DNA of 64,000 bases from Macrotis lagotis (Eukaryota; Chordata; Mammalia; Peramelemorphia; Peramelidae), in contig NC_133666.1 of NCBI RefSeq assembly GCF_037893015.1, positions 654,462,957-654,526,956 of the forward strand, given 5' to 3'. This document shows positions 40,107-52,455 of this stretch, piece after piece (position 1 is the first letter of the stretch; each line of letters starts with the position of its first letter). The notes under the pieces were generated by a model. The model searched no databases and was not told the DNA's origin. It saw only the letters and a program-made list of their open reading frames with translations. A program made the translations under genes and the position numbers.

Positions 40107-40386
40107 ATCCCCACCCCCAGCTGATTCTGGGCCAAGCCAGGACAACTGGACCCAATGACCCACAGAGTTCCAAAGCAACATTAAGTTAATTATAAAAATA
40201 GTTTTCTACCTCCCCACTCCCTGCAATCACCAGGGCCCAGGGTGGAGAGTAGAGGGAGTGTTCCAGCTCTCTGGCCATCTTGGAAGGAGAATGAGCCAGG
40301 CCCTTGAAGAGCTGGCCCAGGAGTGGACGACTCCTGTCCTGGGGTAGCCTTGTGCTCCTTAGGCGAGGGAGTCGGGTTTCCCAGCC

Positions 40387-43300
40387 TTAGAAATCCCAGT
40401 CGTCCCCTGAGGCTGGGGTGCCCTGGGCTCTTGGGGACTGAGTGGTGAGTGAAGGAGGACCACTTGATGATCCAGCTGTGGGTTCCAGTGACCAGACTGT
40501 GCCCCCCTGAGCCTCGAGTTGAGGGGGAGTTGAGGGTGATGGTGGCTGTGGTGGTGGGGCTGGGGGGGGTGTCTTGCGATGATCCTCTAAATGAAGGGTC
40601 ATGGCCGGTCTGGAGGCTGTGGAGAAGGGGCACTGCATGCAGGTGTAGCGACCCCTGGTGTGCTCCCACACAATTCGGCTGGTAGATGAATGACCTGGTC
40701 AGGGAGGAGAAAGGCTTTCAGTGGATGCTCCCGGGACCTCCTGACAAGAGGAGGCTTGCACAAGCTTAGAATGAATTTGGGTAAGTTTTAAGTAACTTTG
40801 GGTCACTTTCTTCCTGAGGAAAAGTTGAGCAATTTGGATTCTTTCTCTTGAGTTTTAAGCGACTTTCTCTGTACAGTGGAGGGCTTAGATCATGTGGGGT
40901 TTTGTCTCCTTCCTATTTTAAAGGGCCTGGTTCTAATATTCCTCCCCCATCCACATCCCCAGGGATGCCACTGACCTGAAGGTCCCTCAGAGCTCCCAGG
41001 GGGTCTCCGTGGGCTACCGCTGGAACCTGTGGAGGGAGGGAAGGGGTCAGGGAGGTAATGGTGCACCTTCCCTTGCTACCTAATTCTCCTGGCCTACTCG
41101 GGGAGAATACATGGTAATAACACTGAAAAACCCCTGCATGTACATAAGGGCTGGATCTGGGCTATGTCTGCTCACCCTGATTTTTTTTCCAGATAGCTGC
41201 ATTACTGTTGGAGCTGGAACCAGGCCCAGAACTAGGGAGACCCTGGGCCTGGGTAGGCAGGAAGGGACGAAGGCGCTGGGGGCCAGAACTTGAGGCCAGC
41301 CCATAGTGGGAGTGACCAAGGTAGGGTAGGAAGGGTGCAGGTACAGGGCCTGAGCCCTGGTTGGAGTACGAGGGCAGTGCAGAGCTGTAGAGTGAGGCCT
41401 CCAGCAGCGGGAATGGGGCCCTGGGACGAGGATCCGGGGGCAGGGTCAGCGGCGTGAGCAGTGGGGCCTTGTCAGGGCTGGGGCCAGCTGGTCTCTGAGC
41501 ATCAGGCAGTTCCTTCTCCAAGGCTGGGGGCAGGGGGGCTGGGGGTGGGGCCGGACTGTGGGACTGGTCAGAGCAGACGTGTAGGTGCTTGAAGAGGGAG
41601 CGGTGAGTCCGGAAGCGGAGAAGGCAATTTTCACACCTGGGGTAGGGGGAGACAGAGGCTGGACTGAGGGGTGAACAGGCCTGATGAAAGCAAGGATAGG
41701 GCCAGATGAGCTAGTGGTGTACAGAATGGCAAAAGACGGTTGGGAGTGAACAATGAGGTGGATGAAAAGGGGTGAGATCACCACAGAGAACCCAAGAGGA
41801 AACCAATGGATGGAGTGAAGGAGGATGGGGAAGGGGAGAGACCTCACTTGAAGTATCTGTTGGGCTTGTAGTGCAGCTTGGTGTGGGCCATCAGCTCCTG
41901 CATGCTGGGGAAGGTCTCTGTGCAGCTTGGGGTTGAGCAGTGAAACAGTTTGCCTGCAAAGGAATGTGACCAGAGGCAATGACACTCCTGAGACCACACA
42001 CTACTCCAAAATCTGAGCCAGAGAGGTGGGAGGGCCTTGTGAGGTGGGTTCATCCAGACCATCTATCCGCAGAGGAGGAAGATGAGGGCTGCAGGTGTCT
42101 TGCCCAAGTTCACAGAGCCAGGATTCCCATCCAGATCTCTGACTCCAGCATTCTGTCTTGTTCGTGGCTCTCCAGGTAGGTAGGCTTCTGAACCATTCCC
42201 ACTGGGAGCCAAGACCAGGAGTGATAGCAGATTGGACTTCCATGTTAGGGCAAAGGAGGGGGCCTCTGGCAGAGAGGATTCTTGGAAGGAAGTCCCACCC
42301 CATTCTCCTGGGCTCCCCAAGCTTACCTTCCATGGACTGTGTGGGTTGTAAGTGACTGTGCAGATGCTGAGCAAGTTCCCGGGGGTTGGGGAAGGCCAGG
42401 CGGCAACCATAGCTGGAGCAAGGGAACTGTCTCCCTAGGACACAAAGTATCCGGGGTCCTGATCATGTCTTTCCCTCTTCAGCCACACATCAACCTGAGT
42501 CCTACCACCTACCACACCATTCACCCACATACTGAGCACCTGTGGACCAAGTCCAAGGGTACAGAGAGTGCCAAGAATAAATAAAACTGACATTGAGGTT
42601 AAGCTTTCAAGTTTCCAAAAAAATGTCACATACTTGAAGGCTGAGAGTGGCTCTCAAGAGTTCAGAGTCTAACTATCTCATAAAGAGATGGCTCACTTCT
42701 ACAACATGGGGCCTTGACAAACACTGGGGCAATCCAGGTGTTGTTTAGGAGGTGGAATGACCCAAACAAGACCATGCTTAACAGCAGAACCCAGGACCTC
42801 TGCTACTCCCAGGGTCATCTTTTCATGTGCAGCAGTGTGGAAGAGAACCATATACAGGAATCCAGCAACAACAGCAGATGCCAGGCACAGAGAAGCAAAA
42901 GCGCAAAGTCTGAGGGGGGAGATCATATTTTCTTTTCAATCAAGGAAAGCTGTCTTGAAGGGTCTTGATAGATGAATAGGAGTCAGACAGGTGGGAAAGA
43001 ACATAGGGGATTCTACGCCAAGATGAAGCTGTGAGCAGAGACACAAGGGAAAGTATAATAGAAAATATAATAATATAATAGAAAAGGGATTTCATGGAAA
43101 GATTAGCTAAAGAGACTGTGGGGGGTCTGGAAAAGAAAATATTTAGGTAGCAAACAACGATTGCCTTCAAACTATCTGAAGGACAATCATGAGAAAGACA
43201 AAGTCTTCTTTGCTCCAGAGAAAGGACCAGTGGGAAGATTATTTTTACTTTTTTTGTTTTGTAAGGCAAATGGGGTTAAGTGGCTTGCCCAAGGCCACAT

Positions 43301-46300
43301 GGCTAGGTGAGATGGGATTTGAACCCAGGTACTCCTGACTCCAGGGCCTGTGCTTTATCCACTGCGCCACCTAGCTGCCCGGAAGATGTTTTAAGGGAGA
43401 AGATTTTATGGCTTTTTAACAATTGGAATTGTCCAGTGATAGGCTGCCTGGAGAAGGGTCCATCTTATCACTGGACATAGAATTTTCTACATCATAATCA
43501 AAAATGATCTTAGAGAGGGGCAACAGAGAAAGAAACTGAGGGAAGTCACAAACATGGCAGGTCTGACACTAGAATCCAAACTTCCAAACTCTCATCCAAG
43601 CCAGGGCTCATTAGACTAGTAGAGCTGGACTTAGCCTTGTCAGAAATGCTGGTGATGAAAATCCTGGACTGACTTTGGGAACTAGACTAAATTTCCTTTA
43701 GGGCTGCTGACTCTGAGAGCTTAGTGTTCTAAGACCACAGCTGGGCTATGGAAAGATTAATTTCTCCCAGACAGCTCTATAGCATGAGTTCTAGTCATTG
43801 AAGGCAGAAAGACAAGTTTGGGCCCCTCTGGGAAGAGATAACAAGGGCTTTGTCTTAGAGGAAAAGCAGCATGAATGGAAAGAAAGGATCATTTACAAGA
43901 GATATTACAAAGGAATGGATGGGACTCTCTAAGTGGGAGCACAGAGTTATTCAGAGGTCTCAGGCCAGGGAGGGTAGGGATGTTGCCAACAGATATCAGA
44001 CTGATGAATGGTCCAGACATGTTGAGGCTGAGGTGCCAGAAGAAAGAACATCCAAAGGGATTCTGGGATTTGGAACTAGAAGGTCATCTAGTCCAAGACA
44101 AGATCCAGAGAAATGAGTGACCAGCATAAGGTCACAAAGCTGGAAAGGAAAAGGGCTGGGAGAGGAGCCCAGGGTCCCAGGCTTCGAATGCAGAGAGGTT
44201 CTGGAGGAGATGTGGATCCACAGTTCTACAGATCTTACTTTGGGCTATGATAATTCTACCTATGCCAAGTATCTCAGTATCTCCAAAGAAGAGGGGTCAG
44301 CAAAGGTTACTGAGAAGCAGTGGTCAGACAGGCAGGGGAGAGGATCTAGAAGGTGAGAATGTGGTCAACAGCTGTGCCTCAGTGCTCAGTATTCTCAAAG
44401 GGAATAAGGTTTGAGAAAAGGGCAATGGAACTAATGATGAGGAAGGCAGTGGTAACCAGAGGGAGAAGATCAGGAGAACAGTGGGGATGGAAGCCCAGAG
44501 AATACATCATCTTTCTCCAGACTATGGCATGTGTTTTCTCTGCCCCCCCCACCACCACTACTTAGCTTTCACACCTCCCCACCAGGCTTCGTGGGTACCC
44601 AGGGCCCCTCTCACTTGGTCCTATGCCTCACAGGTTATAGATCCTCACCAGAAGAGGGGGGCCGGCGCTTTGGCAGGCGTGGCTCCTCACTGGGGCTGCT
44701 GTTTACACCCCCTCCTGTGTTGGTTCTGCTGGAGTGCTTGCAGTCTGCAGAGTGGAGACAGGTTACTGGGACTATTAATGTTCTTTACCTACCCGTGCCC
44801 CATCACACCAAAAGTCCTTCCCAGGAGGCCTCTGGGCCTGGGGATTTTCATGATTTCCATGAATCCATGATTCTTCCCTACTTACCCTCTGCTGAGAAGG
44901 CTGGAGACAACTGCTCTTTCTCTGGTTTGGCTGCTGGGCTCTGACTGGGGCTGCCATAGATGTCGGAGTATGGCAATGGTGCAGGGCATGCCTGGACCCC
45001 AGGCCCCATACCAGAACTCTCCTCCTGATGACAATGAACCAGATGGGGAAGGGTCAGTTCTTGGGCTTTTACCCTTGAACTTCCCTTCTCTTAATTACCT
45101 CAGTCCCTTCTGCAAATCTTCTCTTGACCATGGGTCATCATCCCAGAAGGAGGGGAAGAGCTGAGGAAAGGTTCAGAGATGCCACAGTGCTCTCCTATTC
45201 CCTTACCTTGCCTTAGTCTCCCTTCAACTGGGATTCTGGATCCAGAATTATTGACAGAAAGTTGTTAGCAAGAAAACAAGTTATTGAGACTCATAGAATT
45301 TAGCATAATTGAGAAACCTGAGGACTATCACATCTAAGCCCTCCTTTGCTAGAAGGGGACTGTGACAAGAATAGAACTTGTCCAAAATCTACCAGTAAAT
45401 CAGGTTAGAAGTAGGGCTGGAATCCTGGCGAGCTTTGACTCACCCTCTCCTGGATAAACCCCAACAGGAAACCCTTGCTGTCACTAGGCACCCCTCTCTA
45501 GGCCAAAATGGGTCCTGATCTCCTTCCTCCAATAATGGACTGAGAGGGCAAAAAGCAGGGGCTGTGTCCCAATGCCTGATGAGAGGCCCCAGGAGAACAA
45601 AGAAGAATGGAAGACCCTGATAGGCTTGGGAGGGCAATAGGCTCAGTGTGAGCTGGGAATATTCCACGCTCCCGTGGACAGCATGCCGTAGGAGGCAGTG
45701 TCTGGACAAACAGGATCCGAGAGATTTGGGACTAAGATGGAGTGGGGAGGGGAAAAGATGGCCTAAGGCAAGAAAAGGAAGTCCTAAATTCAACTTGGTT
45801 TTGTTACTGCATGACTTTGGTTTGGTCACCTAACTCTGGGCATCGGTTTCATCATCTTTATAATAATGGGGGGGGCGCGGCTAGGTGGCTCAGTGGATGG
45901 AGCACCGGCCCTGGAGTTCAAATCCAGCCTCAGACACATAACAGTTACCTAGCTGTGTGGCCTTGGGCAAATCTTGCAAAATACAAAAACAAATAGATAA
46001 GAGGAGGGATTGGGCCAGAGAACCCAATTCCTTCCCGGTTCGGAAGAGGACGCAGAGAGGGAGGTCAAGGCTTGGTGGCCAAACTGAGTGAAAAACCAAG
46101 GTCCTCTGGTTTGCAATGTGGCACTTTCCCCAAACTTTCAGCGCTTCAGTCCCGGGTCCAGCCGCGGCCGGGTCACACCGGGACGGGGAAACGGCACGGG
46201 GCGGCTCATCTGCGGTCTGCTAAGCCAACCCGGGCCCGGCGGGTCCAGGGGGGTCACCCGGCACAGGCCTCAGGAATCCTTACTCCTTCCGAAGCGAGCG

Positions 46301-47007
46301 GGGCCCGGCCCGGAGGGCGGGCCCGGCCCGGGCGGCGGCTGCCCCGGCCGCGTGGCCTGGCCAATGGTGCGCTCCGTTAGGGAATACGGGGTGGGCGCGG
46401 TGGGGGCAGGGAGCTGCTGGGGAGTTCTGGGGGGCCCAGGCCAGCGCAGGAGCCACACGGCCATTGTCTGAGGCAGGGCCCGCGGCCCGAACGCTGGATC
46501 CGGCCCCCGAGGGCCAGGCGGGCCCCGGAGTCGGCGGGGCGGAGGCCTGGGAGGGGGAGCGGGCGGGGCCCGGCCGGCCAGAACCGGGAGGAGGCGGCCC
46601 AGACTGGAACGCCAGGGGGAGGGGCCGGCGCCACGAGGCGGGAGCCGAGCCGGGGCGGCGCGGGGGCGGGGCCGGCGGCGCGGGGGCGGGGCCGAGGCGG
46701 GGCGTCACAGAACAGAGGCCTCGGGGCCCGGGACGGAGGCGGAGCTTGGGCCCCCGGAGGCGGGGCCGAGCGCGGGAGTCGCGCCTCTGCGGAGGCGGGG
46801 CTTGGAACGTGATGGGCAGGGCCTGGAGAGGGGGCGGAGCTACGGACGGAGGCGGAGGCGTGTCCCCGGCCTGGTGGCCCCAGCTGTCAGTCAGCCTGTC
46901 AGTGTCGCGCCCCGCCCCCTCCCCCTTCCCCCCGCGAAGGCTCTCCTCCATCCCCTCCTTCTGTCTCGGCCCCGGCCCCGGCCCCGGCCCCGGCGCGCGC
47001 TCACCAT
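40387..47007 (-). CDS. ZNF414: Zinc finger protein 414
   Basis: Coding exons in transcript order: 47007-47005 (ATG only), 45024-44886, 44744-44649, 42434-42327, 41953-41848, 41636-41176, 41026-40976, 40694-40387 (stop TAA). Every phase agrees; the total is 423 residues. Recognisable parts: EKEQLSPAF near the N-terminus, LPKRRPPSSG, zinc-finger segments FPCSSYGCRLAF...HLHSH, LFHCSTPSCTETFPSMQEL...H with HYKPNRYFK, CENCLLRFRTHRSLFKHLH, a Pro/Ser-rich linker with PFLPYL and AAIWKKNQG, and the last finger RYTCMQCPFSTASRPAMTLH. The match to human ZNF414 is close through the fingers and weak in the linkers. It is a probable nuclear DNA-binding protein with no well-defined target that I know of. The first-exon assignment rests on ATG|GTGAGC plus phase 0 and agreement with human MEE. 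MIR-like debris and a SINE lie in the introns. Confidence 0.9.
42328..45023 (-). other. ZNF414: ZNF414 introns (44648-42435 and neighbours)
   Basis: Holds an antisense SINE at 43245-43381 and otherwise unassigned sequence. Open frames at 43871-44360 on the plus strand show no recognisable protein and no splice or start context, and I do not call them genes. Confidence 0.5.
43245..43381 (-). mobile_element. Marsupial SINE, antisense, in a ZNF414 intron
   Basis: TTTTGTAAGGCAAATGGGG to ACCTAGCTGCCC, lacking the TAATTATTAAGTGTC segment. Confidence 0.9.
45868..45990 (+). mobile_element. Marsupial SINE, shortened
   Basis: GGCTAGGTGGCTCAGTGGAT to TTGGGCAAATCTTGCAAAAT; the CCACTTAACCCC segment is deleted. 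It lies in ZNF414 intron 1. Confidence 0.88.
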
Positions 47008-47370
47008 CCCTCCCCGTGTCCGCGCGCTGCCTTTGTTCGGCGGCTCCCGCTGCAGCTCCCCCCGCTGCGGGGACACGCTCACGTCGCCGCCATCTTGTGC
47101 CAAGGCTCGGCTCTCGCGAGAGCAGGCGCGGCCGCGCGGGGCCCGGAATGGGGGAGAGGGCTGGGCCGTGGAGCCGGGCGGAGCGGGAGGGGCGGGGCTT
47201 GTAAGAGCGAGACTCGGGCTGGGACGCATGCGCTCTGCGACGGGGAAGCGGCGTGGTGGGTTTTTTCTGGAGTCTACGGCGCACGCGCGGTCTGGCGTGG
47301 CGTGGGGACGGGAGCGCCACCTCGTCCTGGTTCCGCTGGGCCCCGCCCCGCCCCCCATGCAAAACAGGGA
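46140..47370 (-). promoter_or_regulatory. ZNF414: CpG island promoter of ZNF414
   Basis: Dense CpG sequence with many GGGGCGGGG boxes. On the minus strand a TCTCGCGAGA palindrome (47112-47121) lies about 20 bp upstream of CAAGATGGCGGC (47086-47097), a YY1-type element usually placed at or just after the TSS. This points to transcription towards lower coordinates from about 47.1 kb, into an exon ending at the ATG at 47007-47005. No gene was recognised on the other side of the island, so a divergent partner is not supported. Confidence 0.75.
47079..47093 (-). other. Short upstream ORF in the ZNF414 leader
   Basis: The ATG inside the YY1-type element opens a four-codon frame, ATG GCG GCG ACG TGA, about 70 nt before the main ATG. 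It is translated only if the TSS lies upstream of 47093, which the position of the TCTCGCGAGA box suggests. Confidence 0.45.
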
Positions 47371-47397
47371 GACTGAGGCCTGAGCTTGTAAAACCAA

Positions 47398-47605
47398 AAA
47401 CACGCGGGATAAGGATCGAGTACCGGGCCTGAGTTCAAGGTTGACCTCCCGCCATTTAGTCACACGACCCTGCCTCAGTTTCCCCAAACTGTAAAATGGG
47501 ACTGACTACCTCCTCGGATCCTTGTGAGGCCCAAATGCCCCCGCGGATTGCAGGACACCCGCACATTGTAAATCAATATATAAATGCTATCATGACTCTT
47601 CCTTT
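47398..47605 (+). repeat. MIR/CORE-SINE copy at the edge of the ZNF414 CpG island
   Basis: GCCTCAGTTTCCCCAAACTG, TAAAATGGGACTGACTACC and AATATATAAATGCTATC are typical. CpGs survive here, probably because of the neighbouring island. Confidence 0.65.
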
Positions 47606-47789
47606 CACCTTTTTTGTTCTTAAAACTGGCATCAAATCCCCAGCCACATGGCATCTCCCAAGAGGGGCCCATCCGCTGACTGGCTGCTCTCTAGCACTCC
47701 CCTGTCTGCCATGCTTGGGTCATTCCAGTCCAGGCCCACTCTTCCTGACGGAGTCTGGACTGGTTTGGCCTTTCCTCCTGCTCATTTGA

Positions 47790-47920
47790 CAGATAAGGAA
47801 ACTGAGGCAAACAGAGCCAAGCGACTTGTCCACAAGTCTAATAAGTGTCTGAGGCTGTATTCGAACTCAGGTCCTTGCCTCTAGGGTCTGCATTCTAGCC
47901 ACTGAACCACTGGCTATCCT
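47790..47920 (-). repeat. MIR-like SINE, antisense
   Basis: GATAAGGAAACTGAGGCAAA, then GTCTAATAAGTGTCTGAGGC and GAACTCAGGTCCTTGCC. Confidence 0.7.
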
Positions 47921-49284
47921 CCTCACCCCCCCATCCAAATGTAGGCTCCTTGACTTTTTCTCCTGAATTTAGCACAGAGCTTGAAAAGATGGTGAGCAGT
48001 TTACCACGTGCTTTTAAGTTTATTCATTTGCCCAGCCCTCTCTTTTGTATTGTCTCCTTGCTGAATTTTGCCTTCATTCTCTCTATTGTTAATAGAATAG
48101 GAGTAACTCACTTGTCTAGATAAAGCTTTACAAACTCTGTTATTCATTTCAACAATCATATTACATAGATACTATTTGGTTTTGGTTTTTATATCACCTG
48201 AGCCCCTTCCAGCACTAGATACAAAAGTGTCTTGTTTTGGCCAAAAACCCTTTCCAACCAAAATCAAATAGTTGCTGATTTTGCTCCATAAAGGGATACA
48301 ACTTTGACAAAGATTAATAAATACAAAGAAATTTCAGGAGGAAGAAAGTTCTTACTCTTTCAGTGGAAAGGGGGATGACTAAGGAGTGTAGGAAATTATG
48401 GTGCAACTAAGGCTTGAAGGAAATTCTAAGCTGAGGGGAGAAGAGATGTGTCCTCCAGGTAGGGGAGGACAAGTGGTTCCAAGTCAGGGTGAGGAGCAGC
48501 TCAAATGACAGTTTTCCTGATGAGGACTGAAACTCAGAAAGTGCCAGACTTCTACTCCAGGCCAGATCTTTCCACTGCAGGTCCCAAACTTGTTCCAGTA
48601 CCTTGCCTTTCCTTTCACAATGGCTGATCTGGATCTCGCGGTGGGTGATATCCATGGGGATCCAAGGTAAACTGGGGGCCTCTAGAGGATGAGAATGGTT
48701 TGGTGTACTCTTTCCCCAACATTATATGTGGAAGAGGAAGACTGCAATCCTTGTGAAAAGTCCTGGGCAAACGTCAGATACCATGGAAGATTCAGCAATT
48801 CTAAAGTGTTTCCTGTGAACCACCTGGTTTGGACAAAGCCCCTAGCCTTAGAATTCCTGTGCTTTGATCCCCAGCTTCTTTCATTTAGAATATTGATTGC
48901 TCTAGCACTCTGAGTGCCCCTCATGCCATCCTGAGTTTAAATAATGGGATCAGTCTAGGCTTTGCATTAAATTTGAGGATTTGTGAATAGGATTGAGTTA
49001 GGGGGCATTATTCATACAAATGAGAATATACTTTATATAGAGTATTAGAAATGATGGAGGGATAGGAAAGAGCAATCAAAATGATATAGGAAAATTTGAG
49101 GAGGGAGAAAACATGATTAGCTGGGAGAATTAGGGAAGGATTCAAAGAACTGTACCTGAGTTGCATCTGGAAGCATGAGATGAATTTCAAGGGGCAAAAA
49201 TGAGAATGGAATATATTTCGGGTATTGGGGAGGGATAGTTTATCTAAATATTTGGAAAAGGAGAGGTCATGTTGCATTCAGGGA

Positions 49285-49530
49285 TCATTAGCAGTACATA
49301 GATGGCACATCAGATAGTATGCTAGACTTGGAGTCAGGAAGACCTATATTTGAATCTGATCTCAATACTTAGGAGGCAAGTCACATACTCTCTTCCCCCT
49401 TCCCATCTGTAAATTGGGAGGAATCATAGTACATAGCTCCCAAGATGGTTGTGAGGATACAATGAGATATTTGTACAGTGCTTTGCAAACTTTCCAATGT
49501 TATATAAATGCTTGCCATAGTTATTATTTG
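49285..49530 (+). repeat. MIR/CORE-SINE copy
   Basis: GACTTGGAGTCAGGAAGACC, GGTTGTGAGGATACAATGAG and GTGCTTTGCAAACTTTCC are present in order. Confidence 0.7.
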
Positions 49531-49959
49531 TTTGTTGGCTAGAAGGTAGAAAGGAGAGTAACAGGAAAAAAAAAATACAAGATTAAGCTAGAGCCAGATG
49601 TGGAATTCCTTAAATGCCAAACTGAGGAGTTTTTATGTTATCAGCAATAGGGAACTTGAAGGGTGTGACATGGTCAGACTCAAGGTTTATTTTGGTTCTG
49701 AGTGAAGGACCGGTGGGAGAGAGGAGGACAGATAGTTAAGAGGATGGAGGAGCGCATTGAAGTAGTCCTGCTAAGAAGTGATAAGGAAGGGACGACGAAC
49801 TAGGGTAGTGGCTATTTGAATAGGGAGAAGGAGATTAGGTTTCGGCTGGGTTAATGATAAGAGATGGGCAGTGGGGGGGAGGAGAGTAAGGAGAAAGGAG
49901 AGTTCAGGAAGATTCTGAGGTTGTGAATTTGGGTGACTTTCTCTTTGCCTGGCCTCCTC

Positions 49960-50640
49960 CCCTACCCTCTAATCTAGGGATCCCCTCCAGGCTCTCCTGG
50001 GCTCTTGGCTCCTCCTTCTCGCTCCAGCCTCTCCCTTGGTTATCTCATTGGTTCTCAGCTTCAATTATCTTCTCTAAGAAGATGACTCCCAAAGCACAAG
50101 TCTGATCTTGTGGTCTCTCCACTCAGGAAACAGCTCTCCATGGCCTCTAGGAGCAAATACAAAACTCCTGGGATATTTGAAGCTTTTCACAATCTGGCTA
50201 CAATCTATCCTTCCAGACTAGTTTCATGTTACTCCTCCTCACTGTGCATTCTAGGCAAACTGGTTCCTCGTCTATATGACATAACATTCCATATCTGGCC
50301 TCTGTGTTTTTGCCCAGACTGCCCCATCATGCCCACCCCCCGCTCCCCGGAATGCTCTCCCTCCTCACCCCTGCCTCTTGGAATCCCTAGTTCCTTTTGA
50401 CTGATCTCAAGTGCAGCCTCCTACAGGAGATTTTTGCTGATCCCAGAAATTGTTGGTGTTCTTCCCTTAAAATTATGTACTTACTTTGTTTATATTTTCT
50501 ATTTATGTATGTGCCTATTGTATCCCCTCTAGAGAATGTAACAGGCTTGAGTCTGTGTTGACCATGATTAGTTATTCTATAGGGATGCTTGGGCTCGCTC
50601 CCCTTAGTCATTTACTTGGTGCTCGGCCAGCTCTTTTGGA
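49960..50640 (+). repeat. L2-like LINE 3' region
   Basis: CTCTCCATGGCCTCTAGG, ACAATCTGGCTACAATCTA and TGCCTCTTGGAATCCCTAG follow L2 order on the plus strand. Open frames here are remnants of that element. Confidence 0.65.
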
Positions 50641-50790
50641 CTCTCAATGAATAGGCTAGAGGAAAATCTCCTTCCACCCCCAACACCCCATTTCCAGCAG
50701 CAGTTACAATGGCTCCACACATTTCAGTTTATACATTTGTTTGCCCAGATGAGCTTGAGACAAATGACCAAATCCCAAGTCTGTCTCTTC

Positions 50791-50946
50791 TGTTTTTTTT
50801 TTTTTTTTTTTGCAAGGCAAATGGGGTTAAGTGGCTTGCCCAAGGCCACACAGCTAGGTAATGATTAAGTGTCTGAGACCGGATTTGAACCCAGGTACTC
50901 CTGACTCCAAGGCCGGTGCTTTATCCACTGCGCCACCTAGCCTCCC
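50791..50946 (-). mobile_element. Marsupial SINE, antisense
   Basis: T run, TGCAAGGCAAATGGGGTTAA to GCCACCTAGCCTCCCC. Near consensus. Confidence 0.93.
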
Positions 50947-51772
50947 CTGTTATTTTTTTTCTTTGAGCATAAGTGATGAAACTGAGATCCTGAGAAATGG
51001 ATGTTTTCAGCTTTTTGTGGCTACCTACCCTTGAGCAAGTGAGCACCCTGAGGGTGAGAATCGTTTGGCCTTTCTTGGTATCCACAATGTTTAGCACATA
51101 ATAACCATTTAATAAATGCTAGATGAGTAGTATCGAAGTCTGCACTCCTTCTAATGACAATCATAGAACTGAGTATAAAAATGACAGTTTCCTCCTTGGA
51201 AAACAAGAGATTTGCCTAATTATCTGTCTGTAACAACTATAAAACCCACATTGTATCAACCTTCACAGGATAGCACAAGCATCATGGGAAGGAGAGAGAG
51301 AATCTCCTTTCTATGAAAGTTTACATCCAAATAAGGTCCTGATTTCCTGAGTCCATAAGGCTTTCTTTATCCTGCCCACAGGGACCCTTGACAGTCGTGA
51401 TATGAAGCAAACATCTTGAATCAAGGAAGGAAACGGTAATGTATATTGTGACATTTCATTTACTTCCACCAATAATCTTAAGGTCCTTTGTGTCTACTTC
51501 CTATAAATATATGTCCCCAGATCTCATTCTGGGGGCCTGGTTTCTAGATGAATCCTCCCCCTCCTTATGCATATGCCTTTGGCCAAAGAGCTTGGAGGAA
51601 AAAAAAACCACGTATGTTGACCCAATTTCTGTTTATTCTTTCTTAAGACCAAACTCTAGGGACTAAAAAAGTTGACCTAATTCCATTTGTTCCTTATTTG
51701 AGCAAACTCTGGAAATTAACAAATAGAGTTTAATTCTTTATTGGGGCCAAAACTCATGTGCTTTGTCAGTAG

Positions 51773-52015
51773 GCAGCTAGGTGGCTCAGAAAATAGTGTG
51801 GAATCAGGAAGATCTGAGTTCAAATTCACACATACTGGTTGTGTGTACTTAGGTGAATCAATTTAACCTCTTTCTGCCTCAGTATCATCAACTGTAAAAG
51901 AGAATAACAGCACCTACCTCACTTGGAATGGCTGTGAGGATCAAATGAGGTAATGTTATAAAGGGCTTAGCACCAATGCCTGACCCAATGTAAGCTATAC
52001 AAATTCTGCCTATTA
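51773..52015 (+). repeat. CORE-SINE (MAR1/MIR-like), full length
   Basis: Head GGCAGCTAGGTGGCTCAG, middle CTGCCTCAGTATCATCAACT, then GGCTGTGAGGATCAAATGAG and AAGGGCTTAGCACC. Older than the CAAAAACC-tailed SINEs. Confidence 0.7.
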
Positions 52016-52455
52016 TAATTGATATGTTTTTTTATTACCTAATGAGCTTTGATATGTTCAGAATTATTGAAAATTCTAACTGTTGGTTATGGAGAAGATG
52101 AACCATGGCTTACTTTGGTGTCCACAAGACATGGATCATGATTGAGTCTCTGAGGCAGCTAGGTGTCAGAAATGAATAGTGTTGGACCTGCTTAGTCACA
52201 AAGACCTGAGTTCACATCTACCCTCAGATCCTTATACCACAACCTCTGTTTGTTTTAGTTTTTGTAACTGTATCATGGTGACATGGAGCATAGGTAACAG
52301 CACCTATTTCTTAGGGGTTTGTCAAAAATGAATGTTTTAACTTATATTTCTGTAATAAGTGACTAAAAATTCCCCTATTTCATAAATCCTTCTACTGATT
52401 AGATTAGGGAAAAGAGAGGAGTGGTTGAAGTTGAGGTCCAACCAAAGTACTTCCT

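Noticed and set aside
43871-44360. Overlapping plus-strand ORFs of about 80 codons in the ZNF414 intron
   Set aside because: Two frames are open at once, with no recognisable domain or start context.
47100-47390. Divergent gene sharing the ZNF414 promoter
   Set aside because: No plus-strand exon with a start codon, donor site and recognisable protein follows; the flank turns into a MIR-like repeat by 47.4 kb.
46280-47487. Long open frames on both strands in the ZNF414 CpG island
   Set aside because: Same base-composition effect; no domain, no splice logic.
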